Made by a program: the position numbers and the translations under genes
Shown here: positions 7,381 to 17,774 of the stretch, piece by piece
How positions within the stretch are numbered: the first letter of the stretch is position 1
Layout of the letters: every line of letters begins with the position of its first letter
The notes under the pieces: model-generated
Seen by the model: only the letters and a program-made list of their open reading frames with translations
Database searches by the model: none
What the model was told of the DNA's origin: nothing
Origin: Johnsonella sp.
GTDB taxonomy: Bacteria; Bacillota; Clostridia; Lachnospirales; Lachnospiraceae
Direction of reading: 5' to 3'
DNA length: 64,000 nt
NCBI GenBank assembly: GCA_030529445.1
Contig: JAUMWW010000015.1
Coordinates: 1 to 64,000 of the forward strand

Positions 7381-10300
7381 ATGAGTGTATTTAAAAATCC
7401 ATTAAAGGAAATGGCGGATTACGAGGAAATCGAGAGAGCGCTGAAATCGGGAAAAGCTCCGGTTCAGGTTTCGGATATGTCGGATTCGGCAAAAGCGTAT
7501 TTTATCAGCGAGCTTTTGCGGGAGGAGAGAGCGTGGAAGCTGGTGATCACCTATGATGAGAACAAGGCGAAGCGGCTCTATGACGATATTTCCAGCTTTT
7601 TTCCCAATGTATTCCTATATCCTGCAAAGGATTTGCTTTTTTTCGATGCGGATATTCGAAGCTCCCTGATCAGCAAGGAAAGAATAGAGATCTGGAAGCG
7701 TATGGGAGAGGATGAATCGGGAATCGTAGTAACGACGATAGAAGGGCTGATGGATAAGCTCGAAGATTATCACCGCTTTCAGAAGAGCATGGTTCGGCTC
7801 AGGGAAAAAGAGGTGACAGACCTGAAGGAACTGGAAAAGAAGCTGGTCGAGCTCGGGTATGAGAGAAATGTTGAAGTCGAGGGTACGGGGCAGTTTTCCC
7901 TGCGCGGGGGAATCATAGATATTTATCCTCTTACCGAGGAGCTGCCCGTGCGCATTGAGTTTTGGGATGATGAGATCGATTCTCTGCGCAGATTCGAAAT
8001 CGAATCGCAGCGTTCCGTAGATCGCGTCGATGAGCTTTGCATTTATCCCGCAAAAGAGGTACAAAGAGGAGGGAGCTGCTCTTTTCTTCGCTACTGGGAT
8101 TTGCAAAACAGCCTGATTTATCTGGACGAGCCTCAGCGCATCCATGAAAGGGCAAAGCTGACGGAGAAGGAATTCAAAGAGGGAATGGCGGGGAGGATTG
8201 AGGCGGGTCAGGTTTCGGCGGAGGAAATTCCCGAAATTTTTACCGCGGATCAAGTGCTCGCTTCCCTGCAAAATTCCTCGATGCTTTGCTTATGCGCATT
8301 GGCACAGAGGCTGAGCTTTTTGAAGATAGGGGCGAGCTATTCCCTGTCGAGCAGGCAGGCGGCAAGCTATACCAACTCTTTCGAGCTGCTGATCGAGGAT
8401 CTGAAGCGCTTTCGGCGGGAAAAGTACAGAGTGGTGCTTGCAACCGCTTCGAGAACCAGGGCGAGGAGGCTTGCGCAGGGGCTAAGGGATTACGGGCTTT
8501 CGGCGTATTACGGGGAAGAAGAATATGAGAAGGAGCTGCAAAAAGGGCAGATCCTCGTAGTTTACGGCAATCTTCACAGCGGCTTTGAATACGGCGCGAT
8601 TAAGTTTCTCGTGATATCGGAGAGCGATATCTTCGGACAGGTAAAGAAGAAAAAGAGAAAAGCAAAATCCAAAGGAGGGAATATCTCTTCTCTGAGCGAG
8701 CTCTCCCCCGGTGATTACGTCGTTCATGAGGATCATGGAATCGGTATTTACCGCGGAATAGAAAAAATCGAAAAAGAGGATATGATCAAGGATTATATCA
8801 AAATAGAATATGCAGGCGGCGATTCCTGTTATCTTCCCGCGACCAAGCTGGATATCATACAAAAATATGCGGCGGCGGAGGCGAAGCGTCCGAAGCTGAA
8901 CAGGCTCGGAGGCAATGAATGGAAAAAGACGAAGAGCAGGGTAAAAACTGCGGTTGAGGAGATTGCGAGAGATCTGGTGGAGCTTTATGCGCTCAGGCTG
9001 AAGGGAAGCGGGTATGCTTACGGAGAGGATACGGTCTGGCAGAGGGAATTTGAGGAGCTCTTTCCCTTTGAGGAAACGGAGGATCAGCTGCGGGCGATAG
9101 AGGATGTCAAGGCGGATATGGAAAGCGGCAAGATCATGGACAGGCTGATCTGCGGCGATGTGGGCTACGGCAAGACGGAGGTTGCCATGAGGGCGGCATT
9201 TAAGGCGGTTCAGGAGAGCAAGCAGGTCATTTACCTCGTGCCTACAACCATTCTTGCCAAGCAGCATTATAATAATTTCAAGGAAAGGATGAAGGAATTT
9301 CCGGTCAGAATAGATTTGCTTTGCCGTTTTAAAACGGCGGCGGAGCAGAAGAAGACGATTAAGGATTTCAATCAGGGCTCGGTCGATATTATCATAGGAA
9401 CCCATAAGGCGCTCTCCAAGGATATTTCTCCCAGAGATCTGGGGATCGTGATTATCGATGAGGAGCAGAGATTCGGGGTAAGGCATAAAGAAAAATTAAA
9501 AAAATTGAAAGAAAATGTCGGCGTGCTCACGCTTACCGCCACGCCCATCCCGAGGACGCTTCATATGAGCCTTGCGGGGATCCGGGATTTGAGCATCCTT
9601 GAAGAGGCGCCGATGGACAGAAAGCCGATTCAGACCTATGTGATGGAATACCATGACGAAATCGCAAAAGAAGCGATTAAACGGGAGGTTTCAAGAGGGG
9701 GGCAGGTATACTATGTCTATAATCATATCGAAAGCATAGCCGATATGGCGGGAAAGCTCCAAAAACTGCTGCCGGAATGCAATATCGTATTTGCGCACGG
9801 CAAGATGCAGGAGAGGGAGCTTGAGGAGATCATGCTCGATTTCATCAATAAGGAGATAGATGTACTGGTATCCACGACGATTATCGAGACCGGACTGGAT
9901 ATCCCCAATGTCAATACGATTATTATTCATGATGCCGATAAATTCGGGCTTTCACAGCTTTATCAGCTCAGAGGCAGGGTGGGCAGAAGCAGCAGGAGGG
10001 CATATGCGTTTTTGCTTTACCGCAGAAATAAGCTGCTCTCCCAGGAAGCCGAAAAAAGGCTGAAAGCCATCAGAGAGTTTACTGAGCTGGGAAGCGGGAT
10101 TAAGATCGCGATGCGTGATCTGGAGATCCGCGGCGCCGGTAACGTGCTCGGATCGGTGCAGCACGGGCATATGCAGGCGGTGGGCTACGAGCTTTACTGT
10201 AAGCTTCTCGGCGCGGCGGTGAGCGAATTAAAGACCGGAGTCGCCAGGGAAGAGGGATACAGCACCTGCGTGGAACTGGAAGGAGATGCTTATATTCCTT

Positions 10301-10719
10301 ATGAGTATATTTCCAATGAAGAGCAGAAACTTGATATTTATAAGAGAATTGCCTTAATAGAAAGCAAAGAGGATTATTCGGATATGCAGGACGAGCTCAT
10401 AGACCGCTTCGGAGATCCCCCCTCGGCGGTGATCAATCTGCTCAATTCGGCGATGATCAAGTCGATGGCATACAAACTCTATATCAAGGAGGTTCTGATC
10501 GGAAGGGAGAAAATCGAGCTGCTGATGTACGAAAAAGCAGAGGTAAATACGGAAAGCATTCCCGAGATCGTAAGCTCTTACGGGGGAAGGCTCGGCATCG
10601 TTACCGCAGAGAAGGTTTTGTGGAGGCTGGCAATCGGAAAGCAAAAAGCGGATATCGGATATGCAATATCAGAATGCATCCGTCTCTTGGAGGCTATGGA
10701 ATGTCTAAAGCTTGCATAA
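7381..10719 (+). CDS. mfd: Transcription-repair coupling factor Mfd
   Basis: A 1112-residue DNA translocase that removes stalled RNA polymerase and recruits UvrA. The N terminus is UvrB-like (about residues 1-380), followed by the RNA-polymerase-interacting domain (SPGDYVVHEDHGIGIYRG near residue 440), the helicase core with Walker A GDVGYGKTEVA and the DEEQRFG Walker B variant, the TRG motif region (GLDIPNVNTIII, QLRGRVGRS), and the C-terminal TRCF domain. Length is normal. Forms an operon with pth. Confidence 0.97.
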   Translation: MSVFKNPLKEMADYEEIERALKSGKAPVQVSDMSDSAKAYFISELLREERAWKLVITYDENKAKRLYDDISSFFPNVFLYPAKDLLFFDADIRSSLISKERIEIWKRMGEDESGIVVTTIEGLMDKLEDYHRFQKSMVRLREKEVTDLKELEKKLVELGYERNVEVEGTGQFSLRGGIIDIYPLTEELPVRIEFWDDEIDSLRRFEIESQRSVDRVDELCIYPAKEVQRGGSCSFLRYWDLQNSLIYLDEPQRIHERAKLTEKEFKEGMAGRIEAGQVSAEEIPEIFTADQVLASLQNSSMLCLCALAQRLSFLKIGASYSLSSRQAASYTNSFELLIEDLKRFRREKYRVVLATASRTRARRLAQGLRDYGLSAYYGEEEYEKELQKGQILVVYGNLHSGFEYGAIKFLVISESDIFGQVKKKKRKAKSKGGNISSLSELSPGDYVVHEDHGIGIYRGIEKIEKEDMIKDYIKIEYAGGDSCYLPATKLDIIQKYAAAEAKRPKLNRLGGNEWKKTKSRVKTAVEEIARDLVELYALRLKGSGYAYGEDTVWQREFEELFPFEETEDQLRAIEDVKADMESGKIMDRLICGDVGYGKTEVAMRAAFKAVQESKQVIYLVPTTILAKQHYNNFKERMKEFPVRIDLLCRFKTAAEQKKTIKDFNQGSVDIIIGTHKALSKDISPRDLGIVIIDEEQRFGVRHKEKLKKLKENVGVLTLTATPIPRTLHMSLAGIRDLSILEEAPMDRKPIQTYVMEYHDEIAKEAIKREVSRGGQVYYVYNHIESIADMAGKLQKLLPECNIVFAHGKMQERELEEIMLDFINKEIDVLVSTTIIETGLDIPNVNTIIIHDADKFGLSQLYQLRGRVGRSSRRAYAFLLYRRNKLLSQEAEKRLKAIREFTELGSGIKIAMRDLEIRGAGNVLGSVQHGHMQAVGYELYCKLLGAAVSELKTGVAREEGYSTCVELEGDAYIPYEYISNEEQKLDIYKRIALIESKEDYSDMQDELIDRFGDPPSAVINLLNSAMIKSMAYKLYIKEVLIGREKIELLMYEKAEVNTESIPEIVSSYGGRLGIVTAEKVLWRLAIGKQKADIGYAISECIRLLEAMECLKLA

Positions 10720-10731
10720 ATCTTAATTAAC

Positions 10732-10760
10732 TTGACAAATAAGCCCAAAAAGGATATAAA
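10732..10760 (+). promoter_or_regulatory. Promoter of the hup-rqcP operon
   Basis: TTGACA at 10732-10737 and TATAAA at 10755-10760 with a 17-base spacer. A second TATAAT-like hexamer lies at 10771-10776 without a spaced -35. The strong hexamers suit a highly expressed HU gene. Confidence 0.8.
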
Positions 10761-10796
10761 GAAATAGTTATATAATATACTAGGAGGTAATAATCC

Positions 10797-11078
10797 ATGA
10801 ACAAAACAGAATTGATAGCGGCAATCGCAGCAAAGGCTGAATTGAGCAAGAAGGATGCAGAGGCTGCTCTTAAGGCGTTTACCGAGACCGTGATGAGCGA
10901 GCTTAAGAAGGGAGAGAAGATTCAGCTGGTTGGATTCGGAACATTTGAAGTATCCCAGAGAAAGGCGAGAAAGGGAAGAAATCCTCAGACAAAGAAAGAA
11001 ATCAATATACCCGCTTGCAAAGTGCCGAAGTTTAAGGTTGGCAAGGGACTTAAGGACGCTGTGAACAAGAAGAAATAA
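10797..11078 (+). CDS. hup: HU-family nucleoid protein
   Basis: A 93-residue histone-like DNA-binding protein that bends and compacts DNA as a dimer. It starts [20 protein letters not shown] and has [18 protein letters not shown] followed by the DNA-inserting arm region with [25 protein letters not shown] lies just upstream. Its last base is the first base of the next gene (TAATG). Confidence 0.97.
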   Translation: MNKTELIAAIAAKAELSKKDAEAALKAFTETVMSELKKGEKIQLVGFGTFEVSQRKARKGRNPQTKKEINIPACKVPKFKVGKGLKDAVNKKK

Positions 11079-11317
11079 TGAGGATCGATAAGTTCTTGAA
11101 GGTGTCCAGACTGATCAAGAGACGGACGGTGGCAAATGAGGCCTGCGATGCGGGAAGAGTTTGCGTAAACGGTAAGGTTGTCAAGGCTTCCTATACGGTT
11201 GCTCCCGGCGATATCATAGAGATAGGCTTCGGTACGAAGACGGTGAAGGTGGAAGTTTTGGAATTGAACCAAACGACAAAAAAAGATGAGGCAAAAGAGC
11301 TTTTTAAGTATTTATAA
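11078..11317 (+). CDS. rqcP: S4-domain RNA-binding protein (RqcP/YabO type)
   Basis: A 79-residue S4 domain ([21 protein letters not shown]). In Bacillus the orthologue RqcP works with RqcH on stalled 50S subunits to add C-terminal alanine tails for ribosome rescue. The start codon overlaps the HU stop, so translation is coupled. Gene order mfd-hup-yabO-divIC is typical of Clostridia. Confidence 0.88.
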   Translation: MRIDKFLKVSRLIKRRTVANEACDAGRVCVNGKVVKASYTVAPGDIIEIGFGTKTVKVEVLELNQTTKKDEAKELFKYL

Positions 11318-11330
11318 GAAAAAACGAGGA

Positions 11331-11368
11331 TGTCCCTGAGGTCGTGGAAGGATCGCAGGGGCATTTTT
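11331..11368 (+). terminator. Intrinsic terminator after rqcP
   Basis: Stem TGTCCCTG (11331-11338) with CAGGGGCA (11356-11363), followed by TTTTTA. Confidence 0.75.
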
Positions 11369-11427
11369 ATTTTTCGGAGCTCAGATAAAATCCCTTGAAG
11401 GATTTTGTATTCGCTGCAATTAAGTTC

Positions 11428-11456
11428 TTGAAAATATCGGGTAAATAGCTTAGAAT
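11428..11456 (+). promoter_or_regulatory. Promoter of divIC
   Basis: TTGAAA at 11428-11433, a 17-base spacer, TAGAAT at 11451-11456. Lies between the upstream terminator and the divIC start. Confidence 0.65.
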
Positions 11457-11491
11457 AATAAAATACGGTGTGTATAGCAGGAGGGTGTATT

Positions 11492-11809
11492 ATGGCAGGT
11501 GCAGGAAACAGGCAGAGAAAGAAAAATCAGAGAATGGGAAGGCATGCCACGATCCTGGCAGTGGCTATTGCGGCATTCAGCATCGCAATGATCCTCAATA
11601 TCAGAGTGAGATCTCTTAAGGAACAGGAAAGCGTATATAAGGAAAGAATACAGAGTATTCAAACGGAATATGAGGCGGAAAGCGAAAGGGCTCAGGCGTT
11701 GGAAGAGTATCGGATCTATGTGCAGACAAAGCAATACATAGAGAAGGTCGCAAAAGAAAAGCTCGGGCTGGTAAAGCCGGATGAGATTATTTTGAAGCCA
11801 AATGAATAA
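11492..11809 (+). CDS. divIC: Septum formation initiator, FtsB/DivIC family
   Basis: A 105-residue single-span membrane protein of the divisome FtsB/FtsL/FtsQ subcomplex. It has a basic cytoplasmic N terminus, one hydrophobic helix (ATILAVAIAAFSIAMI, about residues 20-35), an external coiled coil, and the C-terminal YIEKVAKEKLGLVKPDEI pattern that defines the family. ATG 11492 follows AGGAGGG by 7 bases; the in-frame ATG at 11468 lacks a ribosome site. Confidence 0.88.
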   Translation: MAGAGNRQRKKNQRMGRHATILAVAIAAFSIAMILNIRVRSLKEQESVYKERIQSIQTEYEAESERAQALEEYRIYVQTKQYIEKVAKEKLGLVKPDEIILKPNE

Positions 11810-11822
11810 ACGGGTTTTCATC

Positions 11823-11864
11823 ACCTCCGAATCTTTTAGCTATATGAGGGTTCGGAGGTTTTTA
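11823..11864 (+). terminator. Intrinsic terminator after divIC
   Basis: Stem ACCTCCGAA (11823-11831) with TTCGGAGGT (11851-11859) followed by TTTTT. Confidence 0.8.
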
Positions 11865-11896
11865 ACCATAGGACGGATGACGGATAGGGATTGAAG

Positions 11897-13282
11897 ATGC
11901 TGCGGAAAGTTAATCAAATGATAGAGAGGCAAGAGATGCTCGGATACGGGGATGCCTGTATTATCGCCTTGAGCGGAGGGGCGGATTCCGCCGCATTATT
12001 AAGCAGCCTGCATGAGCTGAGCGAAAGCCGGGGCTGGAGATTGAAAGCCGTCCATGTCCATCATGGGCTGAGGGAGGAAGAGGCGGATAGGGATGCGGAT
12101 TTTTCCCGGGATCTTGCCTCTGAAATGGGCATAGAATTTGTGCCGGTTTACCGAGATGTCGCCGCATTTGCCCGGGAGGAAAAGCTTTCCCTGGAAGAGG
12201 CGGGAAGGATTCTGCGGTATCAGGTATTGGAGCAGGAAGCGCTTAAGATGGACGGGGAGGAAAAAAAAACCAAGATCGCGGTCGCGCATAATAAAGAGGA
12301 TAATGTGGAAACGATATTGATGCAGCTTCTGCGCGGAAGCGGATTGCAGGGGCTCTCCGGAATACCTCCGAAGAGGGGGAGGATTATCCGCCCGCTGCTT
12401 GAGATCGGCAGAGAGGAGATAGAGGATTACCTCCGAAAGCGGCAGATCGGATTTATTGTCGATTCAAGCAATATGGAAGAATGCTTCACAAGGAATAAGA
12501 TCAGGCACAGGCTTCTGCCTTTTTTATGCTCCGAGATTAACCCGGCTGCGGTGGATCATATTAATGCGGCGGGACAATTCATCGCTCAAGCCAATGCGTA
12601 TATTTTGCAGGAAGCGGAAAAGATCTGCAAGGAATTTGCAGTTGAAAAAGAGTTTGCGATCTCGATGAGCGGGGAGGCTTTCGAGGGAGAGCGCAGCCTG
12701 CTCAGACCTTATCTGATCAGAGAGATGTTAAAAAAGCTGCATTCGGGGATGAAGAATATCACAGCCGTGCATATCCGGGATATAGAGGCGCTGCTGGAGG
12801 GAGAAACCGGAAAGCGCCTGGACCTTCCTTACGGAATCGGAGCAAAGAAGGATTATGAAGCTCTTGTGATTTATCGGAGGGGCTCCGGGGAAGAGGAGGA
12901 GAGAAAAGATGAGGAATCTTTCTTTCGATTCAGAGAGTTTCCCTACCAAAAGAGGGAAAACCCGCCGACCGGAACATGGTGCAAATGGTTTGACGCGGAG
13001 GCGGTAGGAGAGGATTATGAGATAAGGCGGCGAAAAAAGGGAGATTATATTGAACTCAAAGGAGTGGGAAGAAAGAGCATACGGGCGTATATGAGGGATG
13101 TAAAGCTTCCCTCCGATCAGAGAGAAAAAATATTGCTGCTAGCAAAGGGGAGCCATATTATATGGATACCCGGGCTGAGAATCAGTGAGGCATTTAAGAT
13201 CAAAGAACATACAAAAAAGGTATTGGAAGTAAAATATACCGGCAAGGACCGCAGAAAGGGGCAGGAAGAGGAGAGATCATGA
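11897..13282 (+). CDS. tilS: tRNA(Ile)-lysidine synthase
   Basis: Converts cytidine 34 of tRNA-Ile(CAU) to lysidine so the tRNA reads AUA. The 461-residue protein has the PP-loop ATP motif LSGGADSAAL near residue 27, HVHHGLREEEADRD, and the RGSGLQGLSGI segment, with C-terminal TilS substrate domains. TTG 11891 is possible but has no spacing to the AGGGA at 11886-11890; ATG 11897 fits better. It overlaps hpt by 4 bases, the classic tilS-hpt-ftsH order. Confidence 0.94.
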   Translation: MLRKVNQMIERQEMLGYGDACIIALSGGADSAALLSSLHELSESRGWRLKAVHVHHGLREEEADRDADFSRDLASEMGIEFVPVYRDVAAFAREEKLSLEEAGRILRYQVLEQEALKMDGEEKKTKIAVAHNKEDNVETILMQLLRGSGLQGLSGIPPKRGRIIRPLLEIGREEIEDYLRKRQIGFIVDSSNMEECFTRNKIRHRLLPFLCSEINPAAVDHINAAGQFIAQANAYILQEAEKICKEFAVEKEFAISMSGEAFEGERSLLRPYLIREMLKKLHSGMKNITAVHIRDIEALLEGETGKRLDLPYGIGAKKDYEALVIYRRGSGEEEERKDEESFFRFREFPYQKRENPPTGTWCKWFDAEAVGEDYEIRRRKKGDYIELKGVGRKSIRAYMRDVKLPSDQREKILLLAKGSHIIWIPGLRISEAFKIKEHTKKVLEVKYTGKDRRKGQEEERS

Positions 13283-13812
13283 GAGAAAAAATCAGAGTTT
13301 TGATTTCGGAAGAGGAATTGAATAAAGGGATTCAGGAGATTGCGGACAGGATCAATAAGGACTATGAGGGAAAAAAGGTACATCTCATCTGCATACTCAA
13401 AGGCGGAGCGATGTTTATGTGCGAGCTGGCAAAGAGGCTGACCGTTCCCGTATCTTTTGACTTTATGAGCGTATCCAGTTACGGAAGCGGAACGGAGTCG
13501 AGCGGAGTGGTAAAAATCGTGAAAGACCTGGATGAAAGCCTTGAGGATAAGGAGCTCATCGTTGTCGAGGATATTATAGATTCCGGAAGGACGCTTTCCC
13601 ATCTTCTGGAGCTTTTGCAAAGCAGAAATCCCAAAAGCATAAGGCTCTGTACCTTATTGGACAAGCCGGCGAGGCGTGTGATCAAAGATGTGGAGGTTGA
13701 TTATATCTGCTTCAGCATACCGGATGAATTTGTAGTGGGATACGGCTTGGATTATGATCAGATGTATAGAAATCTGCCCTATATCGGTGTGGTGGAATTT
13801 GAGGAGGAGTAA
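13279..13812 (+). CDS. hpt: Hypoxanthine phosphoribosyltransferase
   Basis: Salvages hypoxanthine and guanine with PRPP to IMP and GMP. The 177-residue protein has the PRPP loop VVEDIIDSGRTL at about residue 94 and the flexible-loop region SVSSYGSGTESSG. In the family it is coupled to TilS and FtsH; here it starts inside the tilS stop (ATGA) and ends 3 bases before ftsH. Confidence 0.95.
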   Translation: MREKIRVLISEEELNKGIQEIADRINKDYEGKKVHLICILKGGAMFMCELAKRLTVPVSFDFMSVSSYGSGTESSGVVKIVKDLDESLEDKELIVVEDIIDSGRTLSHLLELLQSRNPKSIRLCTLLDKPARRVIKDVEVDYICFSIPDEFVVGYGLDYDQMYRNLPYIGVVEFEEE

Positions 13813-13815
13813 GAG

Positions 13816-15630
13816 TTGAAAAACGCAAACAGCCAGTGGAGACTTATTATTTTTGCAGTGATTACGATTCTGGCAATCAGCTTTGTCGCAGATGCCGTAC
13901 AGAAGCGTATGTCCATATCCGGGATGAGCAGGAAAACATTCGAAGAATTGCTGCTTTCCGAAGATCTGGACAGGATTGTGATAAATCAGAACAGCCAGAC
14001 GCCGAGTGGTTATGCACAAATTATATATAAGGACGGCAGCTTCCATAATATGGATTATTATGTGTCGGATGTCAATGCATTGGTTGGAGAGCTGGAAGAA
14101 AAAAATGTAAACTATATCATGAGGGATATCGAGAGGGAAAACGGATTTTTTAAAAACGTCCTTCCTCTGGTTCTGATGCTCGGGATGGCATTCTTTATTT
14201 TTTTGATGTTTCAGAGCAGAGCCGGTTCCGGAGGCGGAGCGGGGATGATGAGCTTCGGAAAAAGCAGGGCAAAGCTTGCCAAGAAGAGCAATGTAAACTT
14301 TAAGATGGTAGCGGGCTTGAAGGAAGAAAAGGAGGATCTGGAGGAACTGGTCGATTTTCTGAAAGATCCCGCGAAATATACCGCTTTGGGAGCAAGGATT
14401 CCGAAAGGAATTATCCTGGTGGGACCTCCGGGAACGGGAAAGACCCTGCTGGCAAAAGCGGTGGCAGGAGAAGCGGGAGTCCCCTTCTTTTCGATCTCCG
14501 GCTCCGATTTTGTCGAGATGTTTGTCGGAGTCGGCGCTTCCCGGGTGAGAGATCTTTTTGAGGAAGCGAAGAGAAATTCTCCCTGCATTATTTTTATCGA
14601 CGAGATCGATGCGGTGGCAAGACGAAGAGGATCGGGACTGGGAGGAAGCCATGATGAGAGGGAGCAGACCCTCAACCAGCTCCTTGTCGAGATGGACGGT
14701 TTCGGCGTCAATGAGGGAATCATCGTTCTTGCGGCGACAAACAGAGCGGATATTCTGGACCCGGCTATCCTCAGACCCGGGCGCTTCGACCGGAAAATCG
14801 CGGTGGGAAGACCGGATGTCGAGGGAAGAGTTGAAATTCTGAAGGTGCATGCAAAGGGAAAGCCCATCGGTGTCGGAGTGGATTTAAGAAAGCTTGCGAG
14901 GACAACCTCGGGATTTACCGGTGCGGATCTGGAGAATCTGCTCAATGAGGCTGCCATATTGACGGCAAAATCAGGAAGAAAGTTTATCACGGAGGAGGAT
15001 ATAGAACAGAGCTTCATCAAGGTGGGAATCGGCAAGGAGAAAAAGAGCAGGGTGATCAGCGAGAAAGAGAAGCGGATCACCGCTTACCATGAAGCGGGGC
15101 ATGCCATCCTCTTCAGAGAGCTGCCGGAGGTCGGACCGGTGCATACGATCTCCATCATTCCTACGGGAATCGGCGCGGCAGGCTATACGATGCCCTTGCC
15201 GGGAGAAGATGAGATGTTCAACAGCAAAAACAAGATGCTCAGCGATATCATCGTCTGCCTCGGCGGAAGAATAGCCGAAGAGCTGGTATTCGGAGATGTA
15301 ACCACCGGAGCAAGCGCGGATATCAAGGAGGCGACGAGGCTTGCCAGAAGCATGGTGATGAAGTACGGAATGAGCGAAAAGCTCGGATTGATTAATTATG
15401 ACAGCGAGGGAGAAGAGGTTCTGATCAGCAGAGATTTCGGGCAGGTAAAGTCTTATGCGGAGAGCACCGCGGCATTGATTGACGAAGAGGTGAAGCGGAT
15501 TATAGACGATTGCTATGCGAAGGCGAAAGCGATTATACTTGCCAATCGCGAGGTTCTCGATAAATGCTCGGAACTGCTTCTCGAAAAAGAAAAAATAGGA
15601 TTTGAGGAGTTTGAGGCATTATTTCAATGA
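13816..15630 (+). CDS. ftsH: ATP-dependent membrane zinc metalloprotease FtsH
   Basis: A 604-residue membrane AAA+ protease for quality control of membrane and regulatory proteins. There are two membrane helices (about residues 9-25 and 113-133) around a small external domain, Walker A GPPGTGKT near residue 197, SRH with RPGRFDR, and the zinc protease motif HEAGH near residue 425. The TTG start at 13816 follows GGAGGAG at 13803-13809. Third gene of tilS-hpt-ftsH; the following glycosidase starts in its stop codon. Confidence 0.96.
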   Translation: MKNANSQWRLIIFAVITILAISFVADAVQKRMSISGMSRKTFEELLLSEDLDRIVINQNSQTPSGYAQIIYKDGSFHNMDYYVSDVNALVGELEEKNVNYIMRDIERENGFFKNVLPLVLMLGMAFFIFLMFQSRAGSGGGAGMMSFGKSRAKLAKKSNVNFKMVAGLKEEKEDLEELVDFLKDPAKYTALGARIPKGIILVGPPGTGKTLLAKAVAGEAGVPFFSISGSDFVEMFVGVGASRVRDLFEEAKRNSPCIIFIDEIDAVARRRGSGLGGSHDEREQTLNQLLVEMDGFGVNEGIIVLAATNRADILDPAILRPGRFDRKIAVGRPDVEGRVEILKVHAKGKPIGVGVDLRKLARTTSGFTGADLENLLNEAAILTAKSGRKFITEEDIEQSFIKVGIGKEKKSRVISEKEKRITAYHEAGHAILFRELPEVGPVHTISIIPTGIGAAGYTMPLPGEDEMFNSKNKMLSDIIVCLGGRIAEELVFGDVTTGASADIKEATRLARSMVMKYGMSEKLGLINYDSEGEEVLISRDFGQVKSYAESTAALIDEEVKRIIDDCYAKAKAIILANREVLDKCSELLLEKEKIGFEEFEALFQ

Positions 15631-17648
15631 TTAGAGAGGCAATATTCAGCGACGAAACCGCTTCCTATGTGAAGCCTCCGGAGCCGGAGATCGGAGAAAA
15701 GATAAGCATACGAATCAGAACGGCGAAGGACGATGCCGAGGCGGTATATTTTTCATCCGGCGAGGAAAGCCTGCTTATGCAAAAGGCGGCATCGGATCGG
15801 TATTTCGATTATTATGAGACAGAAAGAATTTTAGGGAAAGAGCCGCTGAGATATCATTTTCAAATACGCGGTTCGGGGGAGACGCTTTATTTCGACAGGG
15901 TCGGAAGCTCCGAAAAGCTCAGAAAAGAACTCGAATTTGAGATTATCCCCGGTTTTAAGACTCCGGATTGGGCGAAGGGCGCTCTGATGTATCAGATTTT
16001 CGTGGACAGATTTTGCAGAGGCGATGAGACCAATGATGTTTTGGATGACGAGTATATTTATATCGGAATGCCCTCCAGGCATATATCCGATTGGTGGGAA
16101 TATCCCTCCGCATTCGATGTCGGGTATTTTTACGGAGGAGACTTACAGGGGGTATGGGATAAGCTGGATTATCTCAAGGGGCTCGGAGTGGAAGTGATTT
16201 ATTTCAATCCTCTCTTCGTATCCCCTTCAAACCATAAGTATGATGCGCAGGATTATGAGCATATCGACCCGCATTACGGAAAGATCGTAACGGACGGGGG
16301 CAGGGTGCTTTCTCATGATGAGAGCGATAACAGGCTGGCGACGAAATATATGATACGGACGACGAATCAGGAAAATCTGAAGGCGAGCGATGATTTTTTT
16401 GCAAGCTTTGCCTCAGAGGTTCATCGGCGGGGAATGAGAATCATTATAGACGGCGTATTCAACCATTGCGGCTCCTTTCATAAATGGCTGGACAGAGAAG
16501 GGATTTACCGGCGTTCGGGGAGATATCCCTCCGGGGCATATAAGGATAAGCAGAGTATTTACGGGGATTATTTCCACTTCAATGATGATGAGGAGAGAGA
16601 AAGCTATGACGGCTGGTGGGGGCATGAGACCCTGCCGAAGCTCTATTATGAAAACAGCCGGAAGCTTTACCATGAAATCATGAATATTGCGGTGAAATGG
16701 GTATCTCCTCCCTATTCGGTCGACGGATGGCGTCTGGATGTGGCTGCGGATCTCGGACAGAGCCCGGAGTATAATCATGAATTCTGGAGAAAATTCAGAG
16801 ACAGGCTGAAATCCGTAAATCCGGATATCTTTATCTTAGCGGAGCATTACGGAGATCCTTCCTCATGGCTGGACGGAAAGCAATGGGACTCCGTAATGAA
16901 TTATGATGCCTTTATGGAGCCGGTGGGCTGGTTTTTAACAGGAATGGAAAAGCACTCCGATTGGAGCGATATGTCCAAAAAAGGAGATGCGAGAGCGTTT
17001 TTTGAGATGCTGCTTCATGCAAAGGCACGTATGCCCATGCCCTCTTATATGACGGCGATGAATGAGCTTTCCAATCATGATCATTCGAGGTTTTTGACCA
17101 GGACAAACGGTGTGGTCGGAAGGCTTCATAATAAGGGGAGCAAGGCGGCACAGGAGGGCGTCCTTCTTTCGGTATTTCGTCAGGCGGTCATCATGCAGAT
17201 GACTTTGCAGGGGGCTCCGACGATTTACTACGGAGACGAGGTCGGCTTATGCGGCTGGACGGATCCGGACAATAGGAGAACCTATCCCTGGGGAAGGGAG
17301 AATCTCGAGCTTCTCGAGTTTCATCATTATATTTCCTCGATTCATAAAAAGCATAGAGCGCTGCGTCTTGGCAGCCTGATTCCTCTTTTGCAGGAAAAGG
17401 ATCTGCTCGCGTATGCAAGAAGCGAGGGGGAAGACAGGCTCATCATCCTGCTCCATACCGGAGAGGAGGAGAGATCCTTCAGGCTTCCGGCATGGCTTGC
17501 GGGATTTTGCGAGGAGGATGGGGTTGTTCGCATTATCCATACAGATGAGGAGGGGTATAATGTAGGCAGACTTCCCCTGAAGATGAGGGAAGGAATGCTG
17601 GAGATAAAAATGGGAAAGCATTCTGCGATGATATTGAGTGCAGAATAA
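15627..17648 (+). CDS. Glycoside hydrolase family 13 alpha-glycosidase (neopullulanase/maltogenic amylase-like)
   Basis: A 673-residue intracellular alpha-glucan hydrolase with no signal peptide. An N-terminal beta domain (about residues 1-110, CBM34-like position) precedes the barrel, which starts at [13 protein letters not shown]. The four conserved GH13 regions are present: [17 protein letters not shown] (nucleophile Asp about 371), FILAEHYG (acid/base Glu) and [10 protein letters not shown]. It probably degrades maltodextrins or cyclodextrins. It is fused to the ftsH operon by a 4-base overlap, an unusual place for a glycosidase, and ends in a strong terminator. Confidence 0.9.
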   Translation: MIREAIFSDETASYVKPPEPEIGEKISIRIRTAKDDAEAVYFSSGEESLLMQKAASDRYFDYYETERILGKEPLRYHFQIRGSGETLYFDRVGSSEKLRKELEFEIIPGFKTPDWAKGALMYQIFVDRFCRGDETNDVLDDEYIYIGMPSRHISDWWEYPSAFDVGYFYGGDLQGVWDKLDYLKGLGVEVIYFNPLFVSPSNHKYDAQDYEHIDPHYGKIVTDGGRVLSHDESDNRLATKYMIRTTNQENLKASDDFFASFASEVHRRGMRIIIDGVFNHCGSFHKWLDREGIYRRSGRYPSGAYKDKQSIYGDYFHFNDDEERESYDGWWGHETLPKLYYENSRKLYHEIMNIAVKWVSPPYSVDGWRLDVAADLGQSPEYNHEFWRKFRDRLKSVNPDIFILAEHYGDPSSWLDGKQWDSVMNYDAFMEPVGWFLTGMEKHSDWSDMSKKGDARAFFEMLLHAKARMPMPSYMTAMNELSNHDHSRFLTRTNGVVGRLHNKGSKAAQEGVLLSVFRQAVIMQMTLQGAPTIYYGDEVGLCGWTDPDNRRTYPWGRENLELLEFHHYISSIHKKHRALRLGSLIPLLQEKDLLAYARSEGEDRLIILLHTGEEERSFRLPAWLAGFCEEDGVVRIIHTDEEGYNVGRLPLKMREGMLEIKMGKHSAMILSAE

Positions 17649-17649
17649 A

Positions 17650-17692
17650 AAAACAGGTTCCGCTTCGATTGCGAGCGGAACCTGTTTTTTAT
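17650..17692. terminator. Bidirectional terminator between GH13 and flavodoxin genes
   Basis: Stem AAACAGGTTCCGCT with AGCGGAACCTGTTT flanked by an A run on the left and a T run on the right, so it can stop transcription from both converging genes. Confidence 0.9.
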
Positions 17693-17774
17693 CTTATGTA
17701 AAAAAGAAAATTTTTTATGAAATAATGCCTGATTTATCGAGAAATACATAAACTGTGTGAAAGCAAAGTCTTTC

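Noticed and set aside
8482-9486. 334-codon open frame on the - strand
   Set aside because: Lies entirely inside mfd, opposite strand; no ribosome site and low-complexity Leu/Arg/Ile content typical of antisense shadows.
13654-14850. 398-codon open frame on the - strand
   Set aside because: Antisense to hpt and ftsH with no family-like pattern.
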